Shown: one piece after another, positions 42,215 to 51,030 of the stretch
Layout of the letters: each line of letters opens with the position of its first letter
Numbering within the stretch: position 1 is the stretch's first letter
Assembly (NCBI RefSeq): GCF_001544095.1
Contig: NZ_BCPT01000016.1
Location: 1 to 64,000 of the forward strand
Length of the DNA stretch: 64,000 bases
Direction: 5' to 3'
Origin: Enterococcus casseliflavus NBRC 100478
Lineage (GTDB): Bacteria > Bacillota > Bacilli > Lactobacillales > Enterococcaceae
Notes under the pieces: generated by a model
Seen by the model: the letters and a program-made list of their open reading frames with translations, nothing else
Told to the model about the DNA's origin: nothing
Database searches by the model: none
Program-made: the position numbers and the translations under genes

Positions 42215-43026
42215 GGTTCTGTTGCAAAGTTTTAAATAAAGAATAAAATCCCTTACGGTATCTATGATTTAAGCTGGGATTCCCAATAATACCTTGATTT
42301 CAGTACAGACCGAAAACCCGAAGAGAGTTCCTTCTTTTCGGGTTTTCTTATATAATCCTCGAATGGCTTCCATGCCTTTAATCGTGGTAGAGGCAGTGCG
42401 TAAACTTCGATAGAATTTATTGCGTCTCTTTACTGGACGATGGTCTTGTTCAATCAAATTATTCAGGTATTTAATGGTACGATGTTCTGTCCCTTGATAA
42501 AAGCCGCCGTATTCTTTTAGTTTCTTAAAGGCACTTGTAATAGAGGGGGCTTTATCTGTGACTACAACCTTCGGTTCATCAAACTGCTTCACTAACCGCT
42601 TAAGAAAAGCATAGGCTGCTTGTGTGTCCCGTTTTTTACGTAACCAAATATCCAAGGTTAAACCATCTGCATCGATGGCTCGATACAAATAATGCCATTT
42701 TCCTTTAATTTTGATGTACGTTTCATCCATTTTCCATGAATAAAAGGATTTTTTATTTTTCTTTTTCCAAATTTGATAGAGTAGTTTGCCATATTCTTGC
42801 ACCCAACGATAAATCGTCGTATGAGAAACGTTAATGCCACGATCATATAAGATTTCTTGAACTTCACGATAGCTAAGGTTATAACGAAGATAGTAGCCCA
42901 CGGCTACAATAATCACATCCTGCTGAAATTGCTTTCCTTTAAAATGATTCATCGTCATTCCTCCTGCTATCTTTTTCTATTATTCTACCTTATTTGATAG
43001 TAGATTTAAAACTTTGCAACAGAACC
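42215..43026 (-). mobile_element. IS6-family insertion sequence (IS1216-like)
   Basis: 812 bp bounded by perfect 23-bp inverted repeats starting GGTTCTGTTGCAAAGTTTT (42215-42237 and 43004-43026). The flanking octamers (AACAAAGC left, GGACTGAT right) differ, so there is no target duplication, which suggests rearrangement after insertion. Its right end abuts the cut end of an ISL3 element. Confidence 0.92.
42269..42952 (-). CDS. IS6-family transposase
   Basis: A 227-residue DDE transposase starting MNHFKGKQFQQDVIIVAVGY; the DDE residues lie in WKMDETYIKIKGKWHYLYRA (D), VVVTDKAPS (D) and LIEQDHRPVKRR (E). It is similar along its length to the IS1216 transposase at 55369-56049 but differs at many sites (for example KQFDEPKVVVTDKAPSITSA), so it is a separate IS1216/IS257-like type. 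ATG 42952 follows GGAGGA. Confidence 0.92.
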   Translation of the reverse strand: MNHFKGKQFQQDVIIVAVGYYLRYNLSYREVQEILYDRGINVSHTTIYRWVQEYGKLLYQIWKKKNKKSFYSWKMDETYIKIKGKWHYLYRAIDADGLTLDIWLRKKRDTQAAYAFLKRLVKQFDEPKVVVTDKAPSITSAFKKLKEYGGFYQGTEHRTIKYLNNLIEQDHRPVKRRNKFYRSLRTASTTIKGMEAIRGLYKKTRKEGTLFGFSVCTEIKVLLGIPA

Positions 43027-44524
43027 GGACTGATGAATCAGAATTGATTCTTCAGCCCCATTTTTATTTTAGGTATTAAAAAACATATCGTTCTCTAGTA
43101 TGATTAAATCACGACAAAATAAACAACTGAGAGGACGATATGCTATATGAATGATTCTATCAAAAAAATGCTGCGATTAATAGAGAAAGATTTGATGATT
43201 ACAGAGGTCTCTTACGAGACCTTTCAGAAGAAAAAGACGTTGATCGTCGATGCTGTTTTCTCACCTGCTCCCCATACCTGTAGAAATTGTGGTTCTACTG
43301 TGGTAGATGGAAACGGGAAAGTAATTGTAGTGAAAAATGGGAAGAAGGAAACGATTGTCCGCTTTGAACAATACAATCACATGCCTTTGGTTATGCGCTT
43401 AAAAAAGCAGCGCTATACCTGTAAAAACTGTCGAACCCATTGGACGGCTCAAAGTTATTTTGTTCAACCCAGACATTCAATCGCGAATCATGTCAGATAT
43501 AAAATTGCTTCTTTACTGACTGAAAAAGTATCTTTATCTTTTATTGCGAAAAATTGTCAGGTATCTTTGACCACCGTTATTCGTACGTTGAAAGAGTTTA
43601 AAAGCTACTTACCAAAGCAATCTAAGAGGATTCTCCCCAGAGTATTGATGGTTGATGAATTTCGTTCGCACGCTTCCATAGAAGATAAAATGAGCTTTAT
43701 TTGCGCAGATGGCGAAACAGGACAATTAATTGATGTCTTGCCTACGCGTAAATTGCCTCGATTAACAAGCTATTTCTTAGGCTGCACTAATCCTGAAGAA
43801 GTAAAATTTTTAGTCACAGACATGAACGCCGCCTACTTCCAGCTTACCAAACGTATTCTGCCAAATGCGAAAGTAGTGATTGATCGGTTTCATATTATCA
43901 AACACATGAATCAAGCCTTTAATGAGTTGCGTATCCGTGAAATGAATGAACTTCGTAAAGTAGGACAGAAAAGTCAGGCAGAAAAACTGAAAAAGAACTG
44001 GCGCTTTTTGCTAAAAAATCGTGCAAACATCAACCATTATGAATACAAAACATGGAAAAGTTTTCGAGCACCAAAATACCCATTTCTTACGGAAGCGATG
44101 ATGATTGATCGATTGCTTGGCTTTTCTACGTCCCTGAAGGAGGCGTATCCCTATTTTCATGAATTAGTTGAAGCCTTTCGAGACAAAGACCCTGACTTAT
44201 TTTTCTCCTTATTGGCAGAACTTCCCGAAACGTTAGATGACGGCTTTCGGGAAAAGCTCCAAAACCTTCTGACCTATGAAGAAGGCATCACCAACGCGAT
44301 GATCTATCCTTACACCAATGGAAAAATAGAAGCGAAGAATACCCATATAAAGACAATGAAACGAGTATCCTACGGATTTAAATCATTTGAGAACATGAGA
44401 ATTAGAATCTTTTTGATCAATCAATTAATCAAAGTAAGATAACAAAAAATCTGAGCCAGAATGAGGTTCATTCTGACCCAGATTTGATTTTGTACAACCC
44501 ATCAGTCCTTATTGACAAAGAGCC
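43027..44524 (+). mobile_element. ISL3-family insertion sequence lacking its outer left end
   Basis: The right end reads CATCAGTCC-TTATTGACAAAGAGCC (44500-44524), a typical ISL3 terminus. The left end begins only at GGACTGATG (43027-43035), the complement of the inner part, immediately after the IS6 inverted repeat. The outer 16 bases of the left terminus are missing, consistent with IS6 entering the terminal repeat. Confidence 0.85.
43147..44442 (+). CDS. ISL3-family transposase
   Basis: A 431-residue transposase with an N-terminal zinc-ribbon (CRNCGSTVVDG, CKNCRTHW), an HTH (SFIAKNCQVSLTTVIRTLKE) and the DDE core: LMVDEFRSHASIEDKMSF, FLVTDMNAAYFQLTKRILPN, VVIDRFHIIKHMNQAFNELR, and YTNGKIEAKNTHIKTMKR with the Glu. 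It appears intact. Because the left end of the element is cut, it probably cannot move by itself. Confidence 0.92.
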   Translation: MNDSIKKMLRLIEKDLMITEVSYETFQKKKTLIVDAVFSPAPHTCRNCGSTVVDGNGKVIVVKNGKKETIVRFEQYNHMPLVMRLKKQRYTCKNCRTHWTAQSYFVQPRHSIANHVRYKIASLLTEKVSLSFIAKNCQVSLTTVIRTLKEFKSYLPKQSKRILPRVLMVDEFRSHASIEDKMSFICADGETGQLIDVLPTRKLPRLTSYFLGCTNPEEVKFLVTDMNAAYFQLTKRILPNAKVVIDRFHIIKHMNQAFNELRIREMNELRKVGQKSQAEKLKKNWRFLLKNRANINHYEYKTWKSFRAPKYPFLTEAMMIDRLLGFSTSLKEAYPYFHELVEAFRDKDPDLFFSLLAELPETLDDGFREKLQNLLTYEEGITNAMIYPYTNGKIEAKNTHIKTMKRVSYGFKSFENMRIRIFLINQLIKVR

Positions 44525-44569
44525 AAAAAAATCTGTCTTTTAAAATCGTCACGGCGACCCAAAATTAGT

Positions 44570-44697
44570 TCCAAGCAAAAAGTCCCGAAAATCCAAAAGT
44601 TTGAACAACAACTTTCGAATTTTCAGGACCTTTTACTTGGAGCTTTTCAGCTTCAATCTTTGTGGTAGGGTGGCCACATAATCGCCATTATGCGGCC
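44570..44697. terminator. Hairpins downstream of bdh
   Basis: CCAAG...CTTGG (about 44571-44640) closes a long imperfect stem with AAAAGTCC/GGACCTTTT inside. GGCC-CATAAT-cgcc-ATTATG-GGCC (44672-44697) follows, ten bases after the bdh stop. The second is the likely bdh terminator; the first may be older. Confidence 0.6.
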
Positions 44698-44707
44698 TAA
44701 TTTTTAA

Positions 44708-45757
44708 TTAGCGACCTTTTTGAATGTCTACTAAGATTTTCGATTGTGATTTGTCTCTAGTCAAAAGACCAAAGCCTTCTTCCACAATTTCTTCTAATTC
44801 AATTTTTCTTGTAATCACTGGATCAACAGCTAATTGACCACTTGCAATCGCTTGAATTGTTTGGGCAAATGTCGTACGGGTATAGGCAATGGTCGAAGTG
44901 ATTTTCACACCAGAGTTAATCAATTGCATTGGGTGCCAAGATATTTCATGAGCAAAAATAGACACAATGACCATCATGCCGCGTGCTTTCGTAACATCTA
45001 TCGCTTGTTTGACTGTTACTTCAACGCCCGCAACTTCAAAAGCAACATCGACCCCACCGTTTGTCATCGCACGGATTTCCTCAACAACATTTACTTTTCC
45101 TGAATTCAATGTGACTGTCGCACCTAATTCTTTGGCTTTTTCTAAACGTTCTTCTGACAAATCACAAACGATAATATCCACCGCACCAGCAGCCTTGGCA
45201 GCAGCAGCCACTAAACATCCGATTGGGCCGGCTCCAAAAATAGCAACTTTGTCACCAAATTTTACGCCGCCTTCTTTACACGCTTGTACAGCAACCGCTG
45301 TTGGTTCAACTAAAGCTCCTTCTTCAAAAGACATTTCATCTGGCAATTTGTACACGTAATGTTCTGGAACGGTACAATATTCAGCGAAGCCGCCATCTCT
45401 TGCCAAGCCAATAAAGTTATAGCCATCATACAAATCAACTTCTTCAACTTTTGCTTCATTTGACATCGTAGGAAAAATAGCTACACGATCGCCAACTTTT
45501 ACATCCTTCACTTGTGAACCAACTTCTTCAATCGTTCCAGAAAATTCATGCCCCATCGTTAAAGGCGCTTGACCTTTTGCAAATGGATCTGGTTGATCAA
45601 CGGGAATAAAAATTGGTCCTTCTAAAAATTCATGTAAGTCTGAACCACAAATCCCAGTAAATGCTACTTTTACTCGAACTTCATCTGGTTCACACGCCTT
45701 TACTTCGACATCTTCTACACGGACATCTTTTTGTCCATACCATACTGCTGCTTTCAT
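44708..45757 (-). CDS. bdhA: 2,3-butanediol dehydrogenase (zinc-type)
   Basis: A 349-residue medium-chain dehydrogenase starting at ATG 45757 (GGAGGAACG upstream). Zinc-ligand motifs are FTGICGSDLHEFLEGPIFIP and TMGHEFSGTI; NAD binding is at KVAIFGAGPIGCLVAAAAKA. Sequence style is that of (R,R)-butanediol/acetoin dehydrogenases, which interconvert butanediol and acetoin. A -24/-12 promoter lies 70 bases upstream, so it is probably switched on by AcoR with the aco operon. It feeds acetoin to the complex encoded next door. Confidence 0.93.
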   Translation of the reverse strand: MKAAVWYGQKDVRVEDVEVKACEPDEVRVKVAFTGICGSDLHEFLEGPIFIPVDQPDPFAKGQAPLTMGHEFSGTIEEVGSQVKDVKVGDRVAIFPTMSNEAKVEEVDLYDGYNFIGLARDGGFAEYCTVPEHYVYKLPDEMSFEEGALVEPTAVAVQACKEGGVKFGDKVAIFGAGPIGCLVAAAAKAAGAVDIIVCDLSEERLEKAKELGATVTLNSGKVNVVEEIRAMTNGGVDVAFEVAGVEVTVKQAIDVTKARGMMVIVSIFAHEISWHPMQLINSGVKITSTIAYTRTTFAQTIQAIASGQLAVDPVITRKIELEEIVEEGFGLLTRDKSQSKILVDIQKGR

Positions 45758-45825
45758 TTGACGTTCCTCCATGCATCATTCATTCATCACGTTTCCTTCA
45801 AAACATGTGAAGCACTTAGATAATG

Positions 45826-45842
45826 AGCAAAAAGCGTGCCAA
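45826..45842 (-). promoter_or_regulatory. Sigma-54 promoter of bdhA
   Basis: On the minus strand TTGGCACGCTTTTTGCT fits the sigma-54 consensus, with GG and GC separated by exactly ten bases. Palindromic TGTAACA...TGTTACA (about 45885-45917) upstream is a candidate activator site. Confidence 0.8.
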
Positions 45843-45956
45843 AATTAAAACAGTTGATAAAATCGTACTTTCTTAGAAACACTGTAACAAATCGGAAAGT
45901 TTTATGAAACATCATGTTACAAAACGTATCACGATGTATCGTATGCTTCGAATGGA

Positions 45957-46012
45957 AAAGACAGAAAAACCAGAAGTTGCCTTTCCAACTTTTGATTTTT
46001 CTGTCTTTTCAC
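45957..46012. terminator. Bidirectional terminator after the aco operon
   Basis: A long stem GACAGAAAAA...TTTTTCTGTC with inner AGTTG/CAACT, flanked by T-runs on both strands, lies 47 bases past the acoC stop. Confidence 0.8.
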
Positions 46013-46058
46013 TTATAGTAGAACTTCTGACACACGACCTTAAATACGAATAAACCTT

Positions 46059-47264
46059 TTAGAATACTAAACTATACGGATTTTCCAAGTAGAAAATGAT
46101 GCGGCCTAAAAATTCTGCAGCTGGTGAACCGTCTAAGATTTGATGATCGAATGTCAAGCTTAATGGTAATTTCTTCAACTCAACTACTTCGCGATTTTCA
46201 TCAAATGCTAATTGGCTTTGCATTGACCCAACACCTAAGATACCAATTTCTGGTGTATTGATGATTGGTGTGAAGTACTCTGCTCCACTCTTGCCAAGAT
46301 TACTGATCGTAAAGGTCGAACCTGAATAATGCTTGCCAGCTAACGACCCATCACGAGCTTCGGTAATCCGACTATTTAAGGTCTTACCTAATTCAGTAAG
46401 CGTCATGCGATCAGCGTCTTCAAGGACTGGTACAACTAGGCCATCTGCAACGGCAACGGCCATTCCAAGATGAACTGCCTCTTGTTTTTCATAAGAACCA
46501 TCTTGATACCAGGCATTCATATCTGGTGTTTCTTTCAAAGCCAAGATGACTGCTTTTGAAAGCAAGGTCGTAATACTTAATTGACCATCCTTCAATGGAA
46601 CACTCGATTTAGATTGCAATTCTTTCTTGAATGCTAATAAATTCGTAATATCTGCTTTTTGTTGGATGGTTACTTGTGCTGTAGATTGTAAGCTATGCAT
46701 CATACGTTCAGCGATTGTCTTACGCATACCTTTTAAGCCAGCTCCGACGGTTGAAGATGCGGCTGCAATAGTAGTCTCCACACTTGGTTGTTGACGCTGT
46801 ACATCGCGTCGAGTAATTCGACCATTGCCACCTGAGCCATTAATTTGGGCAATATCAAATCCTTTTTCAGCAGCTAATTTGCGTGCTAATGGTGTAATAA
46901 AGATACGTTCACCTGCTTTTCTTTCGGGTGCCGCTTGTGCTTTTGGTTCCTCACTTGTTGCCTTATTTTCCTCTACTGGAGCAGAAGTAGGTTCAGCTGG
47001 TGAAGCCTCCCCGCTTACTTGTTCACCTGGCTCTCCGATATAGCCGATTGGCGCAGTACATTCCGCATCATCGCCTTCTGCTACCAAAATTTTAATCAAT
47101 GTTCCATCTACTGACGATTCAATGTCGTAGCTTAGTTTTTCAGAACTAATTGTACATACAACTTCACCTTTACTAACGGCATCGCCTTCTTTTTTCGCCC
47201 AATTGTCGACGGTTCCTTCTGTCATTGTAAGCCCTAATTTAGGCATTGTAATTTCTGTTGCCAT
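46059..47264 (-). CDS. acoC: Acetoin dehydrogenase complex E2 (dihydrolipoyl acetyltransferase)
   Basis: A 401-residue E2. Lipoyl domain at about 2-77 with the modified Lys43 in ISSEKLSYDIES; Pro/Ala/Glu-rich linker; peripheral-subunit-binding domain at about 115-150 (ITPLARKLAAEKGFDIAQIN); catalytic domain with the HxxxDG motif in LTFDHQILDGSP. It takes the acetyl group from acetoin cleavage to CoA. It is last in the acoL-acoA-acoB-acoC operon, 17 bases after acoB. Confidence 0.93.
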   Translation of the reverse strand: MATEITMPKLGLTMTEGTVDNWAKKEGDAVSKGEVVCTISSEKLSYDIESSVDGTLIKILVAEGDDAECTAPIGYIGEPGEQVSGEASPAEPTSAPVEENKATSEEPKAQAAPERKAGERIFITPLARKLAAEKGFDIAQINGSGGNGRITRRDVQRQQPSVETTIAAASSTVGAGLKGMRKTIAERMMHSLQSTAQVTIQQKADITNLLAFKKELQSKSSVPLKDGQLSITTLLSKAVILALKETPDMNAWYQDGSYEKQEAVHLGMAVAVADGLVVPVLEDADRMTLTELGKTLNSRITEARDGSLAGKHYSGSTFTISNLGKSGAEYFTPIINTPEIGILGVGSMQSQLAFDENREVVELKKLPLSLTFDHQILDGSPAAEFLGRIIFYLENPYSLVF

Positions 47265-47281
47265 TCACTATCCACCTCCTC

Positions 47282-48313
47282 TTATTTCTTTAAGTCCGCG
47301 ATTAATTCATTTGCAGTTTCTAATACACGGTCTGCATTTGGTAAGTATAATTGTTCTAAGTTTGTAGCAAATGGTACGGGTGTATTTGGTGCACAGACAC
47401 ATTTAATTGGTCCATCTAGATAATCAAATGCTTTGTCTCCGACGATAGATGCAATATCTGTCGCAGTATTATTATGGGGATTGGCTTCGTCAATCACGAT
47501 TAAACGACCTGTCTTCTTCACTGACTGAATAATCGTTTCTTGATCCCACGGTGCTACAGTAACCAAGTCGATTACTTCTACAGAGATGCCATCTTTCGCT
47601 AATTTATCTGCCACTTCAAGAGCAACGTATAACATTTTTCCGATAGTCACAATGGTCAAATCCGTTCCTTCTTGTTTTACTTTTGCTTTTCCGATTTCAA
47701 CAGTATAGTACTCTTCTGGCACTTCACCTTTTAAGCCATAAAGAGTCTTATCTTCAGAGAAAATAACAATGTTGTCATCTTCGATAGCAGCCGTTAGTAA
47801 TCCTTTAGCATCATAAGGGTTAGAAGGGACAACTACTTTGACCGCTGGAATAGAGCCAAAAATGCCATAATATGATCCTGAGTGTTGAGCAGCGGCACTT
47901 GCGCCTGCACCATGGCACGTACGGACAGTCATCGGAATTTTCGCTTTTCCTCCAAACATATAGCGCATTTTAGAGCCTTGAGCTAAGATTGTGTCAAAAC
48001 AAAAACCAATAAAATCATTAAACATCAATTCTGGGACTGGACGTAATCCTGTAGCAGCAGCACCAACTGCCGCTCCCATGTAGCCCATTTCTGAGATTGG
48101 TGTATCAATCACACGTTCGCGACCGAATTTAGGCATCAGACCTTTTGTGACACCAAACACGCCACCCCAAGCATCTTCATTTGACTCTTCTAAGTGAGGA
48201 ACCTTTGCTCCTCCGGCAATATCTTCACCAAGTAAGATTACTCGATCGTCACGCTCCATTGATTGTTCTAATGCTTCGTTAATAGCTTTCATAAAAGTAA
48301 TTTTTCTAGTCAT
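47282..48313 (-). CDS. acoB: Acetoin dehydrogenase E1 beta subunit
   Basis: A 343-residue thiamine-diphosphate enzyme subunit: MTRKITFMKAINEALEQSME, LLGEDIAGGAKV, VIDTPISEMGYMGAAVGAAA, FNDFIGFCFDTILAQGSKMR and RLIVIDEANPHNN are typical of E1 beta chains. With E1 alpha it cleaves acetoin to acetaldehyde and an acetyl unit. GGAGAGAAGAAAC precedes the ATG. Compared with pyruvate E1 beta, the context (acoR, butanediol dehydrogenase) decides for acetoin. Confidence 0.93.
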   Translation of the reverse strand: MTRKITFMKAINEALEQSMERDDRVILLGEDIAGGAKVPHLEESNEDAWGGVFGVTKGLMPKFGRERVIDTPISEMGYMGAAVGAAATGLRPVPELMFNDFIGFCFDTILAQGSKMRYMFGGKAKIPMTVRTCHGAGASAAAQHSGSYYGIFGSIPAVKVVVPSNPYDAKGLLTAAIEDDNIVIFSEDKTLYGLKGEVPEEYYTVEIGKAKVKQEGTDLTIVTIGKMLYVALEVADKLAKDGISVEVIDLVTVAPWDQETIIQSVKKTGRLIVIDEANPHNNTATDIASIVGDKAFDYLDGPIKCVCAPNTPVPFATNLEQLYLPNADRVLETANELIADLKK

Positions 48314-48337
48314 GTTTCTTCTCTCCTTTTTCTCTGC

Positions 48338-49306
48338 TTAGTCTGCGAATACATCTTCATACAATGCTTCTGGGCGTGGAACTGGACTTTCTTCAGCAAA
48401 TTTAATGGCATGCGCAATATCAGTAGTTGATTTTTCAGCAATTTCTTCTGCTTCTTTTTTCGTTAATAATTTTTTCGCAATTGCTTTTTCGATAAATTCT
48501 GGAATACAATCGCGGTCTTGGCGATTTTTTTCTTCACCATCTATATTTTTGTATTTTTGTTCGTCACCTTCAAAGTGCCCGTAATTACGATACGTTACAC
48601 ATTCAACCAGTGTTGGCCCTTCGCCTTTTCGTGCACGCTCGATTGCTTCCCCAGTAGCTTCATAGACTGCAAACAAGTCATCGCCATCCACTCTTACACC
48701 GGGAATGCCATATGCTGCTGCACGTTCGGCGATTGTTTTAGAACCGGATGAATACCATTGCGGTGTTGCTTCCGCAAATGAGTTATTTTCGTTAACAAAA
48801 ATGACCGGTAATTTCCAAATCGACGCCATATTAATTCCTTCATGGAACGTCCCTTCATTCGCAGCGCCATCACCAAAGAAACATACCGCAACATCTTTTG
48901 TTTTTAGATATTTATTTCGTAAGCCCGCTCCGACAGCGATTGGGAAGCCGCCACCGACCATACCGTTAGCCCCAAGCATTCCTTTACCGACGTCGGCGAT
49001 ATGCATCGAGCCACCTTTTCCTTTATTTAAGCCTGTTTCTTTCCCATAAATTTCAGCCATCATGCCATCTAAGTCGCAACCTTTTGCGATACAATGTCCA
49101 TGACCACGGTGCGTACTTGTAATATAATCATCATCTGTCAAATTCGCACAGACGCCTGTTGCAATTGCTTCTTCGCCAGCATATAAGTGAACGAATCCTG
49201 GAATTTCACCTGTCGTAAAAATATCATGCACTTGGTTTTCAAAATTACGGATATCGTACATTGTTTTTAGGATCCATTTTGCTTGATCTTTTGTCATTTT
49301 TGTCAT
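48338..49306 (-). CDS. acoA: Acetoin dehydrogenase E1 alpha subunit
   Basis: I use ATG 49306 behind AGGAGG; the longer frame reaches into acoL. The 322-residue protein holds the thiamine-diphosphate motif FFGDGAANEGTFHEGINMAS then VIFVNENNSFAEAT, and HRGHGHCIAKGCDLDGMMAE and IYGKETGLNKGKGGSMHIAD from the active site. The gene begins 17 bases after acoL and is followed by acoB. Confidence 0.93.
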   Translation of the reverse strand: MTKMTKDQAKWILKTMYDIRNFENQVHDIFTTGEIPGFVHLYAGEEAIATGVCANLTDDDYITSTHRGHGHCIAKGCDLDGMMAEIYGKETGLNKGKGGSMHIADVGKGMLGANGMVGGGFPIAVGAGLRNKYLKTKDVAVCFFGDGAANEGTFHEGINMASIWKLPVIFVNENNSFAEATPQWYSSGSKTIAERAAAYGIPGVRVDGDDLFAVYEATGEAIERARKGEGPTLVECVTYRNYGHFEGDEQKYKNIDGEEKNRQDRDCIPEFIEKAIAKKLLTKKEAEEIAEKSTTDIAHAIKFAEESPVPRPEALYEDVFAD

Positions 49307-49322
49307 TTTCTTTTCCTCCTTA

Positions 49323-50675
49323 TTAACCATGAATTGCTCGTCCAAATAATGAATTGCTCGTCTCACCAATCACTTCAGAAAGCGTCGGATGGGCAAAAAT
49401 CATTTCATCAAGCTCATCAATTGTTCCTTCTGCTTCTTTTACAGCTAAAATCGTATGAATCATCTCTGTTGCATGGCTTCCGACAATTACCGCTCCTAGA
49501 ATTTGATGGTAGTGTTTTTCACTAATTATTTTGACAAATCCATCTGTTTCCATCGCTGCAATGGCTTTCCCATTTCCTGAAAAAGGCATCATCTTCACAA
49601 CTACATCTTGATATTGGGCTTTCGCTTCTTCTTCAGATAGTCCAAAACTTGCTACTTCAGGACTAGTGTAAAGACAACGTGGGACAGATGTTTTATCCAC
49701 TGGGAATCTCTCATTACCAAACATCGCCTCGACAGCGCGTATCCCTTCTTGACTGGCAACATGTGCCAATTGATAACCTCCGATGACATCGCCTATTGCA
49801 TAGATACTTGGAATACTGGTCTGATACGTATTGTTTACGCGAACGAAACGGCTTGCTTCATCCAATTCAATCTCCAGTTGACTCGCTAAAGTCAAATCTG
49901 GTTTTCGCCCAGCAGCTACGAGTAAGCGATCATATGCCACAGCTTTCCCAGCTACGATGACTTCCTTATCGGTTACTTGGTCAATTTTTGCAGAAGTCGT
50001 AATGGCAATGCCCATTTTTGACAATTTCTTTTTGATGATTTTGCGCGCTTCTGGATCTTCCGTTAGTAAAATATCTTTGGCTACCTCTAATAACGTTACG
50101 TCTACGCCCAATGGTTTCATTGCAAATGCCAACTCCACTGCAATAATCCCACCACCGATAACGACAAGTTTTTTCGGTAATTCAGCCATAGAAAAGAACG
50201 TATCGGTCGTATTATAATGTGCGTGTTCAATCCCATTAATCGGTGGCACAAAAGGTTTTCCCCCTGTCGCCAATAAAATCTTTTCAGCATGCAATGCTTT
50301 CTCAGCTACCTCGACGCACGTCTTAGAAACTAACGCAGCCTCACCTTCGATGTAATCAATTTTATTACTCGAAAACAAATGCTGAATGCCCGATTGCAGT
50401 GTTTGAACGACGCCATTTTTTCGATCGACCATTTTTGAAAAGTCTATGGCATTGAGCGTAGTATCTACACCATGTTTTTTTCCTTCTTCCAATGATAAGA
50501 GCCAATGCGCATGTTGCAGATAGCTTTTCGAAGGTATACAGCCCACATTTAGACAGGTACCTCCTATTTTATTCTTTTCGACCACAGCTACTTTTTTGCC
50601 GAGTTGTGCAGCTTTAATCGCCGCAACATAGCCGCCCGGTCCAGCGCCAATGACAATTAAGTCATAGTTTGTCAT
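49323..50675 (-). CDS. acoL: Dihydrolipoamide dehydrogenase E3 of the acetoin complex
   Basis: A 450-residue flavoprotein: FAD site LIVIGAGPGGYVAAIKAAQL, redox disulfide GGTCLNVGCIPSK, NAD site LVVIGGGIIAVELAFAM, and the C-terminal IFAHPTLSEVIGE with the catalytic His-Glu pair. It has no lipoyl domain. It reoxidises the E2 lipoyl group. As first gene of the operon it lies directly behind the -24/-12 promoter. GGAGGGACAATT precedes the ATG. Confidence 0.94.
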   Translation of the reverse strand: MTNYDLIVIGAGPGGYVAAIKAAQLGKKVAVVEKNKIGGTCLNVGCIPSKSYLQHAHWLLSLEEGKKHGVDTTLNAIDFSKMVDRKNGVVQTLQSGIQHLFSSNKIDYIEGEAALVSKTCVEVAEKALHAEKILLATGGKPFVPPINGIEHAHYNTTDTFFSMAELPKKLVVIGGGIIAVELAFAMKPLGVDVTLLEVAKDILLTEDPEARKIIKKKLSKMGIAITTSAKIDQVTDKEVIVAGKAVAYDRLLVAAGRKPDLTLASQLEIELDEASRFVRVNNTYQTSIPSIYAIGDVIGGYQLAHVASQEGIRAVEAMFGNERFPVDKTSVPRCLYTSPEVASFGLSEEEAKAQYQDVVVKMMPFSGNGKAIAAMETDGFVKIISEKHYHQILGAVIVGSHATEMIHTILAVKEAEGTIDELDEMIFAHPTLSEVIGETSNSLFGRAIHG

Positions 50676-50716
50676 GAATTGTCCCTCCTTATTGATTACG
50701 CTTTCAGTCTAGTAAT

Positions 50717-50735
50717 AAGCAAGTTGCATGCCAAC
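50717..50735 (-). promoter_or_regulatory. Sigma-54 promoter of the aco operon
   Basis: On the minus strand TTGGCATGCAACTTGCT; GG and GC are ten bases apart as required. It starts about 40 bases before acoL. Confidence 0.85.
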
Positions 50736-50867
50736 TTTTTTGTGAAACAAGAGAGAACATCTCTCCTTTCACAAATCCTTGCTATACGACTGATTTACGA
50801 TGTTATACAACAAATCACTCCGGCCATATTTTTAATCTTGAAACACACACTTTGGAATCGCTTACCT

Positions 50868-50935
50868 TTTTGAGACACAATCGCAACAAAGATGTGATAC
50901 AGTTTGTCTCATTAGCGAGTTTCTGAGACACAAAA
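50868..50935. promoter_or_regulatory. Candidate AcoR-binding region
   Basis: TGAGACAC-type elements repeat here: TTTGAGACACAA near 50870, TTTGTCTCA near 50903 in the opposite orientation, and TGAGACACAAA near 50924. The place 130-200 bases before the -24/-12 promoter is typical of upstream activator sites for sigma-54 activators. Confidence 0.5.
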
Positions 50936-50968
50936 AAAAGAGAAGTTTCCTTCTCTTTTTTTTTTTGC
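50932..50968 (-). terminator. Terminator of acoR
   Basis: AGAGAAG-TTTC-CTTCTCT with a long T-run on each side, 65 bases past the acoR stop. Confidence 0.8.
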
Positions 50969-51030
50969 TTCAAACTATTTTTTTGCTAAAAAAACAAATT
51001 TCTTCTCAATTTGCTTTTTTTCACAAAAAT

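Noticed and set aside
44834-45359. Plus-strand frames opposite bdhA
   Set aside because: They arise from the codon pattern of the strongly supported dehydrogenase gene on the other strand.
48518-50217. Several plus-strand frames opposite the aco genes
   Set aside because: No ribosome sites or recognisable products; shadows of the E1 and E3 genes.
46059-50675. aco genes considered as pyruvate or branched-chain dehydrogenase
   Set aside because: AcoR, the sigma-54 promoters and the butanediol dehydrogenase gene favour acetoin, and the E3 lacks a lipoyl domain common in pyruvate complexes of this group.
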